Shown in pieces: positions 1 to 8,722 of a stretch of DNA of 64,000 bases. The translations under genes and the position numbers were made by a program. The notes under the pieces are model-generated. The model was not told where the DNA came from. It did no database searches and saw nothing but the letters and a program-made list of their open reading frames with translations. The stretch covers positions 1,612,001 to 1,676,000 of the forward strand of contig OY970363.1 in NCBI GenBank assembly GCA_963718605.1. The letters run 5' to 3'. The number at the start of each line of letters is the position of its first letter. The first letter of the stretch is position 1. Source of the DNA: JACCXE01 sp963718605. Its GTDB lineage: Bacteria; Actinomycetota; Acidimicrobiia; Acidimicrobiales; JACCXE01.

Positions 1-1070
1 ACGCCGCCGACCGCGAACGCGGTCGAGCGCAGTTCGGGTGGCGCTACGAGGGCCGTGATTGCAGCCAGGCCGGGCACGACTAGCGCAAACACTGCGACCA
101 CCACGAACAGCGGCAGCATCAGCAGGAAGACGTTGGGTGCGATCGACCCGATGACCAACGCGATGCCGGCGGCCACGCCCGTCCAACACAGCAGGCGCAA
201 GCCTTGGCTCGGTTGGTCGTTGATGCGGTCCTGCATGAGCTTCGTACCGGCGACCGTCGCGATGACGGCAACTACCTGCGCAGTGCCGTTGATCAGACCT
301 CGCCCGCTGGCACCAATGTTGAACTCGTCCTCGAGGAAGAACGGCAGCAGTACTCCAATGCCGAAGACGGCACCGGTGGCCCACGCCCCACCGATCCACT
401 GGTAGCGGAGCGACCGCAGCGCCCACAGTTGGCGCACGGACTCGCGTAGTGGCGGTGTGTCAGGGCTGACCGTCGTTTCGAAACGGCCGCGCTCGGGCTC
501 GGGTAGCCGCAGCGCGATGAGCACGACCAGCACAGTCGGAACGCCGAAGACGAGGAACGGGACGCGCCAGTTGGTGAGGTCGGCGAGCACGCCGGCACCC
601 ACCGCGGCGATCACACCGCCGATCGGGTTCGCCAGCGAATGGATGCCGAACACCTTCGTGCGCGACTTCGGCGAGTAGAAGTCGCCGATCAAGCCGTAGT
701 GCACCGGTCCGTTGACGACCTTGCCCATTGACGAGCCGGCGCGAAACACGATGAGCAGTGCCAGCGTCGGCGATACACCCGTAGCGAACGAGAATGACCC
801 CCACGCGGCGGCACCAATGATCGCGATGCGCATCCGGTTCCCGCGATCGGCCGCCGCGGACACCGGCACCGCGATGAGCGGCACCACGAGCGCGGCGATC
901 ACGGCGATCGCGCTGAACACGCCGACGCCAACGTGGAAGTCCTTGGCGATGTCGGGCCCGAGCACTTCGAAAATGCGCGTGTCGAATTCGTCCACGGCGT
1001 TGAGCATGAACAGCACGACGATCGGCCAGATCGGCTCACCGGCCAGGTAGTCCCGCAAGCGCTTCGTCAC
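1..1070 (-). CDS. MFS transporter, C-terminus beyond window
   Basis: An integral membrane major facilitator superfamily permease, probably a proton-coupled exporter or importer of a small solute; the substrate is unknown. The frame is open for about 356 residues and leaves the left edge, so the C-terminus is missing. Many hydrophobic helices are visible. A typical MFS loop (PLIAVPVSAAADRGNRMR) lies after the second helix, and a further helix pair follows a charged central loop (RLPEPERGRFE). Start: GTG at 1070, which overlaps the stop of the upstream fused permease gene as GTGA, implying translational coupling in one operon with the ABC transporter genes. An MFS protein in the same operon as an ABC uptake system could export a product or be a second uptake route; this is inference. 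Confidence 0.85.
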   Translation of the reverse strand, partial: MTKRLRDYLAGEPIWPIVVLFMLNAVDEFDTRIFEVLGPDIAKDFHVGVGVFSAIAVIAALVVPLIAVPVSAAADRGNRMRIAIIGAAAWGSFSFATGVSPTLALLIVFRAGSSMGKVVNGPVHYGLIGDFYSPKSRTKVFGIHSLANPIGGVIAAVGAGVLADLTNWRVPFLVFGVPTVLVVLIALRLPEPERGRFETTVSPDTPPLRESVRQLWALRSLRYQWIGGAWATGAVFGIGVLLPFFLEDEFNIGASGRGLINGTAQVVAVIATVAGTKLMQDRINDQPSQGLRLLCWTGVAAGIALVIGSIAPNVFLLMLPLFVVVAVFALVVPGLAAITALVAPPELRSTAFAVGG

Positions 1071-3055
1071 GCGCTCTTCTCCACGACTTCGTGCGGATCA
1101 TTCACAACCGTGGGTGAAGCAACCGCAGAAAGTCGGTCGAGGGAGACGGGGACGACGTCGGGGTTGGGGTCGAGGCCGGTGACGGCGGCCGCGACTTTGT
1201 CCCGTACGAAATAGCCGATGCGGGCGAAGCCGCCGGGCAGGAACATGACGAGCGTCAGTACGCCGATGCCGGTGGACAACAGCCCGATGTAGACCGAGAT
1301 GTTGCTACCGAAGTACGGGATGCCGAGCATGTAGAACGCGCCGATCACGGCACCGGCGATCGAGCCGAGACCGCCGATTACGACCGCGGTGACCAGCGTG
1401 AGCGAGCGGACCGGCCCGAAGACCTCACCGTTGGCCGAGCCGACACCGATCGCCCACATGAATCCGGCGAGGCCGGCGAAGGTGCCCGAGATCACGAAGC
1501 CGGTGAGCTTGGTGCGGGTGAGGTTCACGCCGAAGGACTCGGCTTGGCGCGCGTTCTCGCGCACCGCGGTCATGTTCCGACCGATGCGGCTCTGTTGCAG
1601 ACGGCGCGCGATCACCACCGTGATCGCCAGGAAGATGAGCGCGGCGATGTAATACCCGCGGTTGTCGAGATAGGACGGGCGCCGCAGACCCTGACCCGAG
1701 CGGAACCACGGCTGCGCGAACAGCCAACCCGACGCGGCCACGCCGAAGCCGAGCGTGACCACTGCGAAGGAGGTGCCCTCGAAACGCAGTGATGGCAGCC
1801 CGATCAACAGCGCGCACAGCGCGCCGATGACGCCCGCGGCGAGGAACGCACTCCAGTACGGGAAGTGCGCCATCGTCACCATGCGCGCGCCGAACACGCC
1901 CCCGACGCCGGCCAAGCCCCAGTGGCCGATCGACAACTGCCCGGCCCAGCCCGTCAGCATCGTGAGCGAAACCGCGACGACCGCGACCAGGAACACGGTG
2001 GCCGTGAAGAACAACGCGGACTGCGTGAGCACCCACGGCATCGCCATCGCGACGGCGGCCAACACCACGACCGAGGCCCGCACGGTCTGGCGCCAGCGAA
2101 CGTGCTGCAAGATCGCGAGCGGCAACGGGCGGGTGGCCTCGGCGGTGTCCCAACTCGTTTCCTCGTTGGCCGACGTGCGCCGGTATTCCGAGCGGCGCAC
2201 GTACAGCGCGATGAGCACCGCCGCGAACACGATGAGGTCGGTGATGCCGGCGCGGCCCGTCGACAGGAACACCAGTTGGTCGGCCACGCCGATGGCCAGC
2301 CCCGCGCCGAACGCGACGCCGAGGTTGTCGAAGCCGGCGATGGTGGCCCCGGCGAGTCCGCGCATGAGCAACGGCAACCCGATCGCTTCGCTCGACGAGT
2401 AGCCGACGATCGGCGCGAGCAGCATGGACGCCACTCCTGACAGCAATCCGGCGACGACCCAGGCGATCGTCGACACGCGCCGCACCGGAATGCCGGCGAG
2501 GAGCGCGCGCGAACTGTTCTGGGCCGCAGCCCGCAGCGCGATGCCGTAGGTCGAGCGCCGCAAGAACAGCACCACCGCGAGCGCGACGAGCGGCCCTACG
2601 ACGAGCGCAATGAAGTGCTGGGGCCGCAGTACGACGCGGCCGAACTCGACGATCGGGTGATCGATGGGGACAGGGAACACGCCGCTGCCGGTGATCAACT
2701 CGACGCCCTTGCCCGCCTTGGGCTTGGGCACGATCAGTCGAGCGACGATGATCAGCTGCGAGACGCCCAGCGTCGCGATCAACACGATGAGGCGCGGACT
2801 CTTCTCGAGTCGCCGAATTACTCCCTGTTCGATGATCGCCGCCAGCACGCCGGTCGCGGCGAGGCTCGCCAGCAACGCCGGGGCGTAGTTCCAACCCGCG
2901 TTGCGGGTCAGGGCCAGCATCACCGCGACACAGAACGCGCCGAGTTCACCGTGCGCGAGGTTGATCACCCGCGTCGACATATAGGTAAGGACGATGCCGA
3001 CCGCGAGCAACGCGTTGGCCATCCCAATGGCCAGCCCCAGGAGTATGTAATCCAT
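1067..3055 (-). CDS. Fused branched-chain amino acid-type ABC permease (LivH-LivM)
   Basis: Both permease halves of a LivHM-type ABC importer in one 662-residue chain. Residues 1-290 are the LivH half (start MDYILLGLAIGMANALLAVG, NLAHGELG motif near residue 33). Residues 320-620 are the LivM half (GWAGQLSIGHWGLAGVG motif). LivHM systems import branched-chain amino acids, amides, urea or other small solutes, so the name does not fix the substrate. ATG at 3055 directly follows the TAA of the ATPase gene in its corrected frame (TAA at 3058-3056), and the stop overlaps the next gene (GTGA). No second ATPase (LivF) is seen nearby. The last 20 or so codons are read through a palindromic repeat also found at 35857-35907, so the C-terminal tail looks repeat-derived. 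Confidence 0.92.
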   Translation of the reverse strand: MDYILLGLAIGMANALLAVGIVLTYMSTRVINLAHGELGAFCVAVMLALTRNAGWNYAPALLASLAATGVLAAIIEQGVIRRLEKSPRLIVLIATLGVSQLIIVARLIVPKPKAGKGVELITGSGVFPVPIDHPIVEFGRVVLRPQHFIALVVGPLVALAVVLFLRRSTYGIALRAAAQNSSRALLAGIPVRRVSTIAWVVAGLLSGVASMLLAPIVGYSSSEAIGLPLLMRGLAGATIAGFDNLGVAFGAGLAIGVADQLVFLSTGRAGITDLIVFAAVLIALYVRRSEYRRTSANEETSWDTAEATRPLPLAILQHVRWRQTVRASVVVLAAVAMAMPWVLTQSALFFTATVFLVAVVAVSLTMLTGWAGQLSIGHWGLAGVGGVFGARMVTMAHFPYWSAFLAAGVIGALCALLIGLPSLRFEGTSFAVVTLGFGVAASGWLFAQPWFRSGQGLRRPSYLDNRGYYIAALIFLAITVVIARRLQQSRIGRNMTAVRENARQAESFGVNLTRTKLTGFVISGTFAGLAGFMWAIGVGSANGEVFGPVRSLTLVTAVVIGGLGSIAGAVIGAFYMLGIPYFGSNISVYIGLLSTGIGVLTLVMFLPGGFARIGYFVRDKVAAAVTGLDPNPDVVPVSLDRLSAVASPTVVNDPHEVVEKSA
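1084..1135. repeat. Palindromic repeat copy A, inside the livHM 3' end
   Basis: A 52-base hairpin-forming sequence. The outer arms begin CGACTT and end AAGTCG, the inner arms are TTCAC and GTGAA. It matches 35857-35907 in the shared blocks CGACTT, TGCGGATC, TTCACAAC, TGAAG, CCGCA and AAGTCG. This copy is translated as the C-terminal tail of the fused permease. It resembles dispersed intergenic palindromes of the REP/MITE kind; only two copies are visible here. Confidence 0.6.
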
Positions 3056-3854
3056 TTACTTTTTTCCTGAGCGATTGATCGCGGCGGCGTCGTCGCCGAG
3101 GTAGGAACGCACGACTTCGGGATGGCGGATCACCAGTTGCGGGCGCGCCGGTGGCGATCGTCTTGCCGGTTTCCAACGCGTGCAGTCGGTCCGCCACTGA
3201 CAACAGCAAGGGCATGTCGTGTTCGATCAGCAGTACCGAGCAGCCGATCGTGTCGCGGATCGTGCGGATCATCGGTGCCAGCGCTTCCGCCTCGCGCTGC
3301 GCGATGCCCGACGACGGCTCGTCGAGCAACACGACGCGCGGGCGCCGCGTCAGCAAGCAGGCCAGGTCGACGATGCGGCGCGTCCCGGTCGAAAGTTCGC
3401 GCACGAGTTTGTCGCGGTAGGCGTCCAGTCCGAGCAACTCGATCAGCTCAATCGATCGCTGGGTGGCTTCGGCTTCGGCGACACGCGCGCTGCGCAACCG
3501 GAGCGCGCTCTCGAGCACTCCGACACCCCGTAACGACAACTCGTTGGCGACCCGCAGCGTGTCGAGCACGGTCATGGCCGAGAACAGCCGCGCGTCTTGG
3601 AAACTACGCCCGAGACCGGCCGCGCTGCGCTGAGCGGGGCGCAGGTGCGTCAGTTCCACGCCGTCCAGCCACAACTGGCCGACGGCGGGCACGAACCCGC
3701 TCAGCGCGTCGAACAACGTCGTCTTGCCGGCGCCGTTGGGCCCGATGAAACCGAGGATCTCGCCGTCGCCGAGATCGAAGGACACGTCCTCCAACACGTG
3801 GAAGCCCCCGAAGGCCACACCCACATTGCGCACGGCCAAGACGCGGGTTTGCAT
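3056..3854 (-). CDS. ABC transporter ATP-binding protein, LivG-like (frameshifted near 3139)
   Basis: The cytoplasmic ATPase that would energise the fused LivHM permease. From ATG 3854 (MQTRVLAVRNVG) the protein shows Walker A GPNGAGKTT, Q-loop QDARLF, signature-like LSTGTRR, Walker B VVLLDEPSSG and the switch histidine in LLIEHDMPLLL. LivG proteins normally end with a segment like GTPxxVxxxPxVxxAYLG. Here the reading frame leaves that segment after ETGKTIATGAP, and the expected ending (LVIRHPEVVRSYLGDD...) is read one base over, stopping with TAA immediately before the permease ATG. Removing one G near 3139 restores GAPELVIRHPEVV. The perfect junction with the next gene argues that the corrected frame is the real one. 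Without correction the frame runs on to 2946 inside the permease gene. Confidence 0.88.
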
Positions 3855-3928
3855 CGACCTATTACATTCTGTGGATGGCGCGACCGCGGGCATCCGCGAC
3901 CGATCGCCCTTCGGGGGAGAAGCGGGCA

Positions 3929-5086
3929 GTGAAGAAACAGTCATCGCTGCTCTCGCCCCGCCGCGTAGGCGCGCTCAACCGATCGCGCGTGTTGCGCGCC
4001 CTTACGGACCACGGCCCACTGAGTCGGTCCGACTTGGCGCGGGAGGCCGGCGTCACGCGGGCGACGATGGGCACGATCGTGCAGAGCCTGATTGACATCG
4101 GTCTGCTCGAAGAACACGAGGCGATCGGCTCGGGTGGTATCGGCAAGCCCGCCCGGCCCGTCTGGTTCGCCCCGGGCGCCGGATTGGCCGTGGCCGCGTC
4201 CATGTCGAGCGCCGGCGTTGACGCATGCCTGGTCGACGCCGTCGGCACCGTCCGCGCCCGTCAGTCCGTGCCGTTCGCAGATCGTCAGGACCCAGCTGCG
4301 GTGGCCGACGCGGTGGCCAACGCCGTCGCCGGAGCGAGCGACGGCGCCCAACCGGTGGGTGTCGGCGTGGCCGTGCCTGGCCTGTGCGACACGTCGAACG
4401 GCGAGGTGCTTGGATCGGGACAGGTGCCGGGTGCGCGCGGGCGCGCCATCGCTGAACGTCTGGCCGCCCAGACAAACCTGCCCGTGATCATCGACAACGA
4501 CTCGCGCGCGCAGGCCCTGGCCGAGCGCTGGTTTGGCCTCGGCCGCGGGCTTGAGACCTTTGCGTCGGTGCAGACGGGTGACGGGTTGGGCGTGGGCTTG
4601 GTGCTTGACGGCGTCATCGTGCGGTCGCGCCGCGGCAGCGCCGGTGAAGTCGGACATACCACCGTGGTGATCGACGGCGATCCATGCGACTGCGGGCTGC
4701 GTGGATGTTGGGAGACGATTGCGGCGCTGCCATGGTTGCGGCGCGAAGCGCGCGCCGCGAAGCTGACCGGCGGCAGCGTGATGACGTGCGCGCGTCTCAG
4801 TTCGTTGGCCGCCACGGACGCCGCCGCCGCTGACTTGCTCGACCGCTATGCGTTCAACCTCTCGGTCGGCATTGCGAACCTGAACCAAGTACTCAGCCTT
4901 GAGACGTTCATCGTCCACGGTGACGTGCTTGGCGGCGGTGAAGAGTTTCGGGTTCGTCTCGAGCGTCACGCCCGCGCACGGTCGTTGACGCGCCTGTCGG
5001 TGCGGCGCAGCGAACTCGGCGCGGACGCGGCTCTGCTCGGCGCGAGTGCGCTCGTGTTGAGCGAGACCTTCCGGCTCGTCGAATAG
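3929..5086 (+). CDS. ROK-family transcriptional repressor (NagC/XylR type)
   Basis: A sugar-responsive regulator with an N-terminal winged helix-turn-helix (NRSRVLRALTDHGPLSRSDL) and a C-terminal ROK sugar-binding domain. Visible ROK marks are IIDNDSRAQALAE, GSAGEVGHTTV and the zinc-binding pattern CDCGLRGCWE. The GTG at 3929 is preferred because GGGGGAG lies nine bases upstream and the protein then starts VKKQSSLLSPRRVG, close to the DNA-binding domain. An ATG at 3875 is in frame but adds 18 poorly conserved residues. It is divergent from the ABC ATPase gene and is followed by a convergent GH84 gene. ROK repressors usually bind phosphorylated amino sugars or related ligands, so control of the surrounding GlcNAc-type genes is likely but inferred. 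Confidence 0.9.
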   Translation: MKKQSSLLSPRRVGALNRSRVLRALTDHGPLSRSDLAREAGVTRATMGTIVQSLIDIGLLEEHEAIGSGGIGKPARPVWFAPGAGLAVAASMSSAGVDACLVDAVGTVRARQSVPFADRQDPAAVADAVANAVAGASDGAQPVGVGVAVPGLCDTSNGEVLGSGQVPGARGRAIAERLAAQTNLPVIIDNDSRAQALAERWFGLGRGLETFASVQTGDGLGVGLVLDGVIVRSRRGSAGEVGHTTVVIDGDPCDCGLRGCWETIAALPWLRREARAAKLTGGSVMTCARLSSLAATDAAAADLLDRYAFNLSVGIANLNQVLSLETFIVHGDVLGGGEEFRVRLERHARARSLTRLSVRRSELGADAALLGASALVLSETFRLVE

Positions 5087-5094
5087 CCCGGCGT

Positions 5095-6393
5095 TCACAG
5101 CTTGACCGCGTCGAGCGCGGTGCGACACAAACGATCGGTCAGGTTGGTGCCCTCGATCACCGAGACCGGGTCGCTGAGCAACCGATCGCCGTCGCGGTGA
5201 CTGACCGGGTAGTACGCGAAGCGGATACCGAACGCCTGCGTCTCGCTGCGGCGCGCTTCGTACCAGGCCAGCGCCATCGCTCCGACCTCGTCCATCGATA
5301 CCGGACCGTTCGCCGCGATCAGCCATAGCGCGGCCTGCATGGCGGTGGCCTCGGCCTCCCACTGCGCCAGCCACGGTTCGAGTTCGGTCGCGAGCGCCGG
5401 GTCGAGATCAGCGCGACAGCCCGCGGCCAGGAACGCTTCGAGGCGCGTATCGCCGTTGCGCGCGGCGCCGGCCCACTCGACCAACCGGCGGTCGGGTTCG
5501 GCGTTGTCCACCCACGAACTGCACGCGCGCGCGATGGGTTCGAGTCCGGGGAACTCGGCGAGCGCGGCTTCCCACGCGTCGTATCTGTCTTCGGTGGGGT
5601 TCCGCCAAAAACGGGCGGCCACGGCGAGGCCGATGCGGCTCGCGAGCGGGCGGTGCATGAAGTTCACCACGGCGCCCGATGTCGCGCCGACGAACGACGC
5701 GTCGCGCGACGGATAGGGCCCGAGGTGCATCACGTGGGCCATGCCGCCGTCGTTGACGGGGAAGTTCTCGCCGAACAGCAGCTTGCGGCCGAGTGCTTCG
5801 CTCAGGCCAGTCGCGTCGGCGCCGGTCAACCTCGGGCTCACGATGCCGGTGCCCGTCCACACGATGTCGACCTCGGGCGGCAACGCATCGGCGAACGCGC
5901 GCAGGTAGGTGCTGGGCTCACTCGCGGCATAGTCGACCGGGCAGGTGAACCAGCGGGCGTCGGGTCCGATGCGTTCGAACGCAGTGGCGACGGCTGCACC
6001 GTGCGACGCGCCGACCGCCGCTCCTTCGCCGGGCACGTCATCCCACGCGACGGCGAGGCCGCGCACGCCAATCTTGTGCCACGCCTCGAGCTTCGCCGTG
6101 AGCGTGTCGACTTCGGACGGGTCGTCGAGACGCCAATCGAGACCCGGGTTCATTGTCAGGCCGAGTTCGAGTCCGGCGTCCTGGCATACCGCCACAAGCT
6201 CGGCGAATCGGGCCATTTCGTCCGCCGGATACGGCTCACGCCAGCGGTCGCGGGCGTACGGATCGTCCTTGGGTGAATACGCGTAGGCGTCGTATTCATG
6301 GGCGCCCAGCCACTGCACCAGCTCGACCCGCTCGGCGTGCGCGAGCGGCGGCCCGTAATAGCCCTCGAGGGCCGCCAGCCAGGGGCGCGTCAC
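5095..6393 (-). CDS. GH84 family beta-N-acetylglucosaminidase (O-GlcNAcase-like)
   Basis: A retaining glycosidase predicted to release N-acetylglucosamine from glycoconjugates. The GH84 fingerprint is clear: EGYYGPPL close to the N-terminus, then DAYAYSPKDDPYARDRWREPY, and the catalytic aspartate pair in LAVAWDDVPGEG (residues about 118-119 from the chosen start). The N-terminal catalytic barrel is complete, with a helical C-terminal part; no signal peptide is seen, so it may act in the cytoplasm on imported substrate. The GTG start at 6393 (VTRPWLAALEGYYG) fits the beginning of homology. A longer frame from 6450 would overlap the divergent ROK gene. The divergent ROK kinase and nearby ROK repressor match a GlcNAc catabolic role. 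Confidence 0.9.
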   Translation of the reverse strand: MTRPWLAALEGYYGPPLAHAERVELVQWLGAHEYDAYAYSPKDDPYARDRWREPYPADEMARFAELVAVCQDAGLELGLTMNPGLDWRLDDPSEVDTLTAKLEAWHKIGVRGLAVAWDDVPGEGAAVGASHGAAVATAFERIGPDARWFTCPVDYAASEPSTYLRAFADALPPEVDIVWTGTGIVSPRLTGADATGLSEALGRKLLFGENFPVNDGGMAHVMHLGPYPSRDASFVGATSGAVVNFMHRPLASRIGLAVAARFWRNPTEDRYDAWEAALAEFPGLEPIARACSSWVDNAEPDRRLVEWAGAARNGDTRLEAFLAAGCRADLDPALATELEPWLAQWEAEATAMQAALWLIAANGPVSMDEVGAMALAWYEARRSETQAFGIRFAYYPVSHRDGDRLLSDPVSVIEGTNLTDRLCRTALDAVKL

Positions 6394-6414
6394 TGGACAA
6401 AACGAATTAGGATG

Positions 6415-6426
6415 AAGTACATACTT
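6415..6426. promoter_or_regulatory. AT-rich palindrome between divergent GH84 and ROK kinase genes
   Basis: AAGTA-CA-TACTT is a near-perfect dyad inside the only AT-rich stretch (about 6394-6432) between the two divergent starts. It is placed where an operator or shared promoter would be, and the local ROK repressor is the obvious candidate ligand-responsive binder. No second copy was identified, so the assignment is tentative. Confidence 0.35.
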
Positions 6427-6432
6427 AGTCAG

Positions 6433-7155
6433 ATGATCCCGGGGACGCAACTGAGCTGCGTGGAGATCGGGGGCAGCAGCATCGAGACGGTGCTGTTCGG
6501 TCCCGACGGCTCCGTTCAGCGCGTCGACGGCGCGGTCCGTCCCGAGGGTTCGCGGCTCGCGATCGCGTCGCCGGGGCTAATCGGAGGCGACCGCGTGCTC
6601 GGTGCCGCGAACCTCGGTTGGTTCGACGTAAACCCGGCCGAGGTACTGGCGTTGGGCGAGACGGCCGAGGTCCTCTTGAACGACGCCGAAGCCGCCGCGC
6701 TCGGTGAGTCGGCGCTGCGCGACGGGGTCGACCTCGTATTCATCTGTGTCGGTACGGGCGTGGGCGGCGCGGTGGTGTCCGGCGGACAGGTCGTCGCCGG
6801 GAACCTGCTCGGCCACATCGATGGATTTTCGGACAAGGCCTGCTCGTGTGGACGGGTCGGTTGCCTCGAGACCGTCGCCGCGGGTTGGGCGCTGCCCGAG
6901 CCGCTGAGCGCCGACGACGTCGACCGCATGGCCATGGCGATTGCGTCCGCGCTCGCGGTTGAAGCGAAAGCCACCGAGCGGCTTGTCGTGCTCGGCGGCG
7001 GCATCGCCCGCCGCTACCCGCGGCTGTGCGAACGCCTGTCGGCAAACGCGCCGTCGCGTCGCGTCGAGTCGAGCATGGCGCCCGAGGGTTACAAGTCCGC
7101 GGCCGCGTGGGGCTTGCGTCAGGCCCTCGAGGGTTCGTCGGTCATGCAGTCGTGA
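6433..7155 (+). CDS. ROK-family sugar kinase-like protein
   Basis: A small ROK protein without a DNA-binding domain, so probably a cytoplasmic kinase for a hexose or N-acetylhexosamine. ATP-binding motif VEIGGSSIETVLF near the N-terminus (usual D replaced by E), catalytic-loop motif LLNDAEAAALGE, and the zinc-type signature CSCGRVGCLETVAAG preceded by GHIDGF. At about 240 residues it is shorter than the usual 300-residue ROK kinases. ATG 6433 is chosen because ATG 6412 lies within the putative operator; 6412 would add seven residues. The stop overlaps the start of the substrate-binding protein gene (GTGA), so kinase, binding protein, aminotransferase and ceramidase-like fusion form one operon. 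Confidence 0.8.
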   Translation: MIPGTQLSCVEIGGSSIETVLFGPDGSVQRVDGAVRPEGSRLAIASPGLIGGDRVLGAANLGWFDVNPAEVLALGETAEVLLNDAEAAALGESALRDGVDLVFICVGTGVGGAVVSGGQVVAGNLLGHIDGFSDKACSCGRVGCLETVAAGWALPEPLSADDVDRMAMAIASALAVEAKATERLVVLGGGIARRYPRLCERLSANAPSRRVESSMAPEGYKSAAAWGLRQALEGSSVMQS

Positions 7156-8722
7156 ACCGATTCGACCGGTCCACGTCCTGGTTGCGCAGCGCGCAGGGCA
7201 CCAAGGCGCTGTTGATCACGGTCGTGTGTTTGATCGTGTCAGGCCTGTCCTCGATCGGCCAGATCAATGCCGAGAATCGCAACGTCTCCGGCGGACGTAT
7301 CTCGACCGACCTGGCGCTGCCGAACACGTCCACGTCGTTGGAGCCCGACGCGACCTCCACCACGACGATTGACGGGCTGGCCCCCGGTAGTACCGCTGTG
7401 CCCGGCACAACCGGCTCGACGAGTGGCGTCACGAAGGGCGCGTTCGGGCATCAGCCCGTCCCCAGCTACGGCCTCAAGACGCAAGGTGTCACCGACAAGG
7501 AAGTCAAGGTCGGCCTGACCTACAACGTGTCGGGCTGCGGCGATTCGGGGGCGCTGTCGGCTGCCCTCGGCGAGGGCGTCACCGGTGACCCGGAGAAGGC
7601 GTTCAACGCGTTCGAGCGCTACGTCAACGACACGGGCGGGGTGAACGGACGCAAGTTCGTCCTCGACATCGCCGACGACGGCTCGGGTGGTTGCCCTGAG
7701 AAGGCCACCGCGGCGGCGGTGAAGCTGGTCGACCAGGACAAGGTGTTCATGGTGATCCCCGGGATTAACGAGGTCTCGGACTACTCGATCGCCAAGAAGA
7801 TTCCGACGCTCACCGGGCGCGAGGATGACGCGTCGCTGAAGGCGTTCGGGCCCAACGGCATCGGCCTGTACGGCATTCAGTCCGCGTTGACCGCGTGGTC
7901 GAGCTTCGCCGCGTACTACTTGAACAGCAAAGCGAACGTGCCCTGCCTCGTGCATCCTGAAGAGCCGGTTTGGAACGCAAACGAGACCACGCTCAACAGA
8001 ATGCTGGCCCAGTACGGCATCACGTTCAAGAAGATCCTGCGTTACAACGAGGACGTTTCCACCGCGCAGCAGCAGGCGAGCACTGGCGTCGCGCAGCTCA
8101 AGGCCGCGGGTTGCAACCAAGTGTTCTTCATGGCCTACAACCCAATCGCGCTGATCTTCTTCACGAGCGCGGCGAGCGAGGGCTTGTGGTTCCCCGACGT
8201 TGGACCTTCACGTCGTACACGGCGCTGATCGACTCGGAGCTGGCCGGCGGCCTGATGAACCAGAAGCAGTGGTCGAAGGCGATCGGCCTGTCCTACCGCG
8301 TGCCCGCCGGGCACCACCCGGCCGAGGGCAACTGCAAGCGCATCTATCAGCGCTACTACCCAAACGACGGCGCCGGCGACGACGCCGCGGCCACCCAACT
8401 CGCCTGCGCGTTGATCCTGCCCGCGGTCGAGATGATGCGGCGCGGCGAACGGCTCACGGGCCAACTCACGGCGGACTCGGTGGTGGTCGGCGCCGACGCG
8501 ATTACGAACGACTTCTACTTCGATGCCACGGTTCCGATGGACTGGTCGATGCCTCTGGGCGGCCCGTACAAAACCAAGGCGATGGACGACTGGACCGTTG
8601 TGAAGTGGAACGCCGAGCGGAACTACTACGAGTTCCCGAACTTCCCGCTGTACTGGAAGAAGTTCGGTCCGAACCGAAGCGGCGGCGTCGACCTCCGCCC
8701 ACAATTCAAGAAGGCGTCATGA
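7152..8722 (+). CDS. ABC transporter substrate-binding protein (frameshifted near 8204)
   Basis: Extracellular periplasmic-binding-protein fold of the branched-chain type (Peripla_BP_6), the likely ligand receptor of the divergent LivHM-type transporter. It has an N-terminal hydrophobic segment (ALLITVVCLIVSGLSSI), a Thr/Ser/Pro-rich linker, then a binding lobe starting at VTDKEVKVGLTYN. The first frame ends shortly after SEGLWFPDV; the continuation (WTFTSYTALIDSELAGG to the C-terminus RPQFKKAS) is in another frame. One missing base near 8204 (GACGT-TGGACC for GACGTxTGGACC) explains the break. The corrected stop TGA overlaps the aminotransferase ATG (ATGA), which supports the continuous reading. 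GTG start overlaps the ROK gene stop. Confidence 0.85.
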
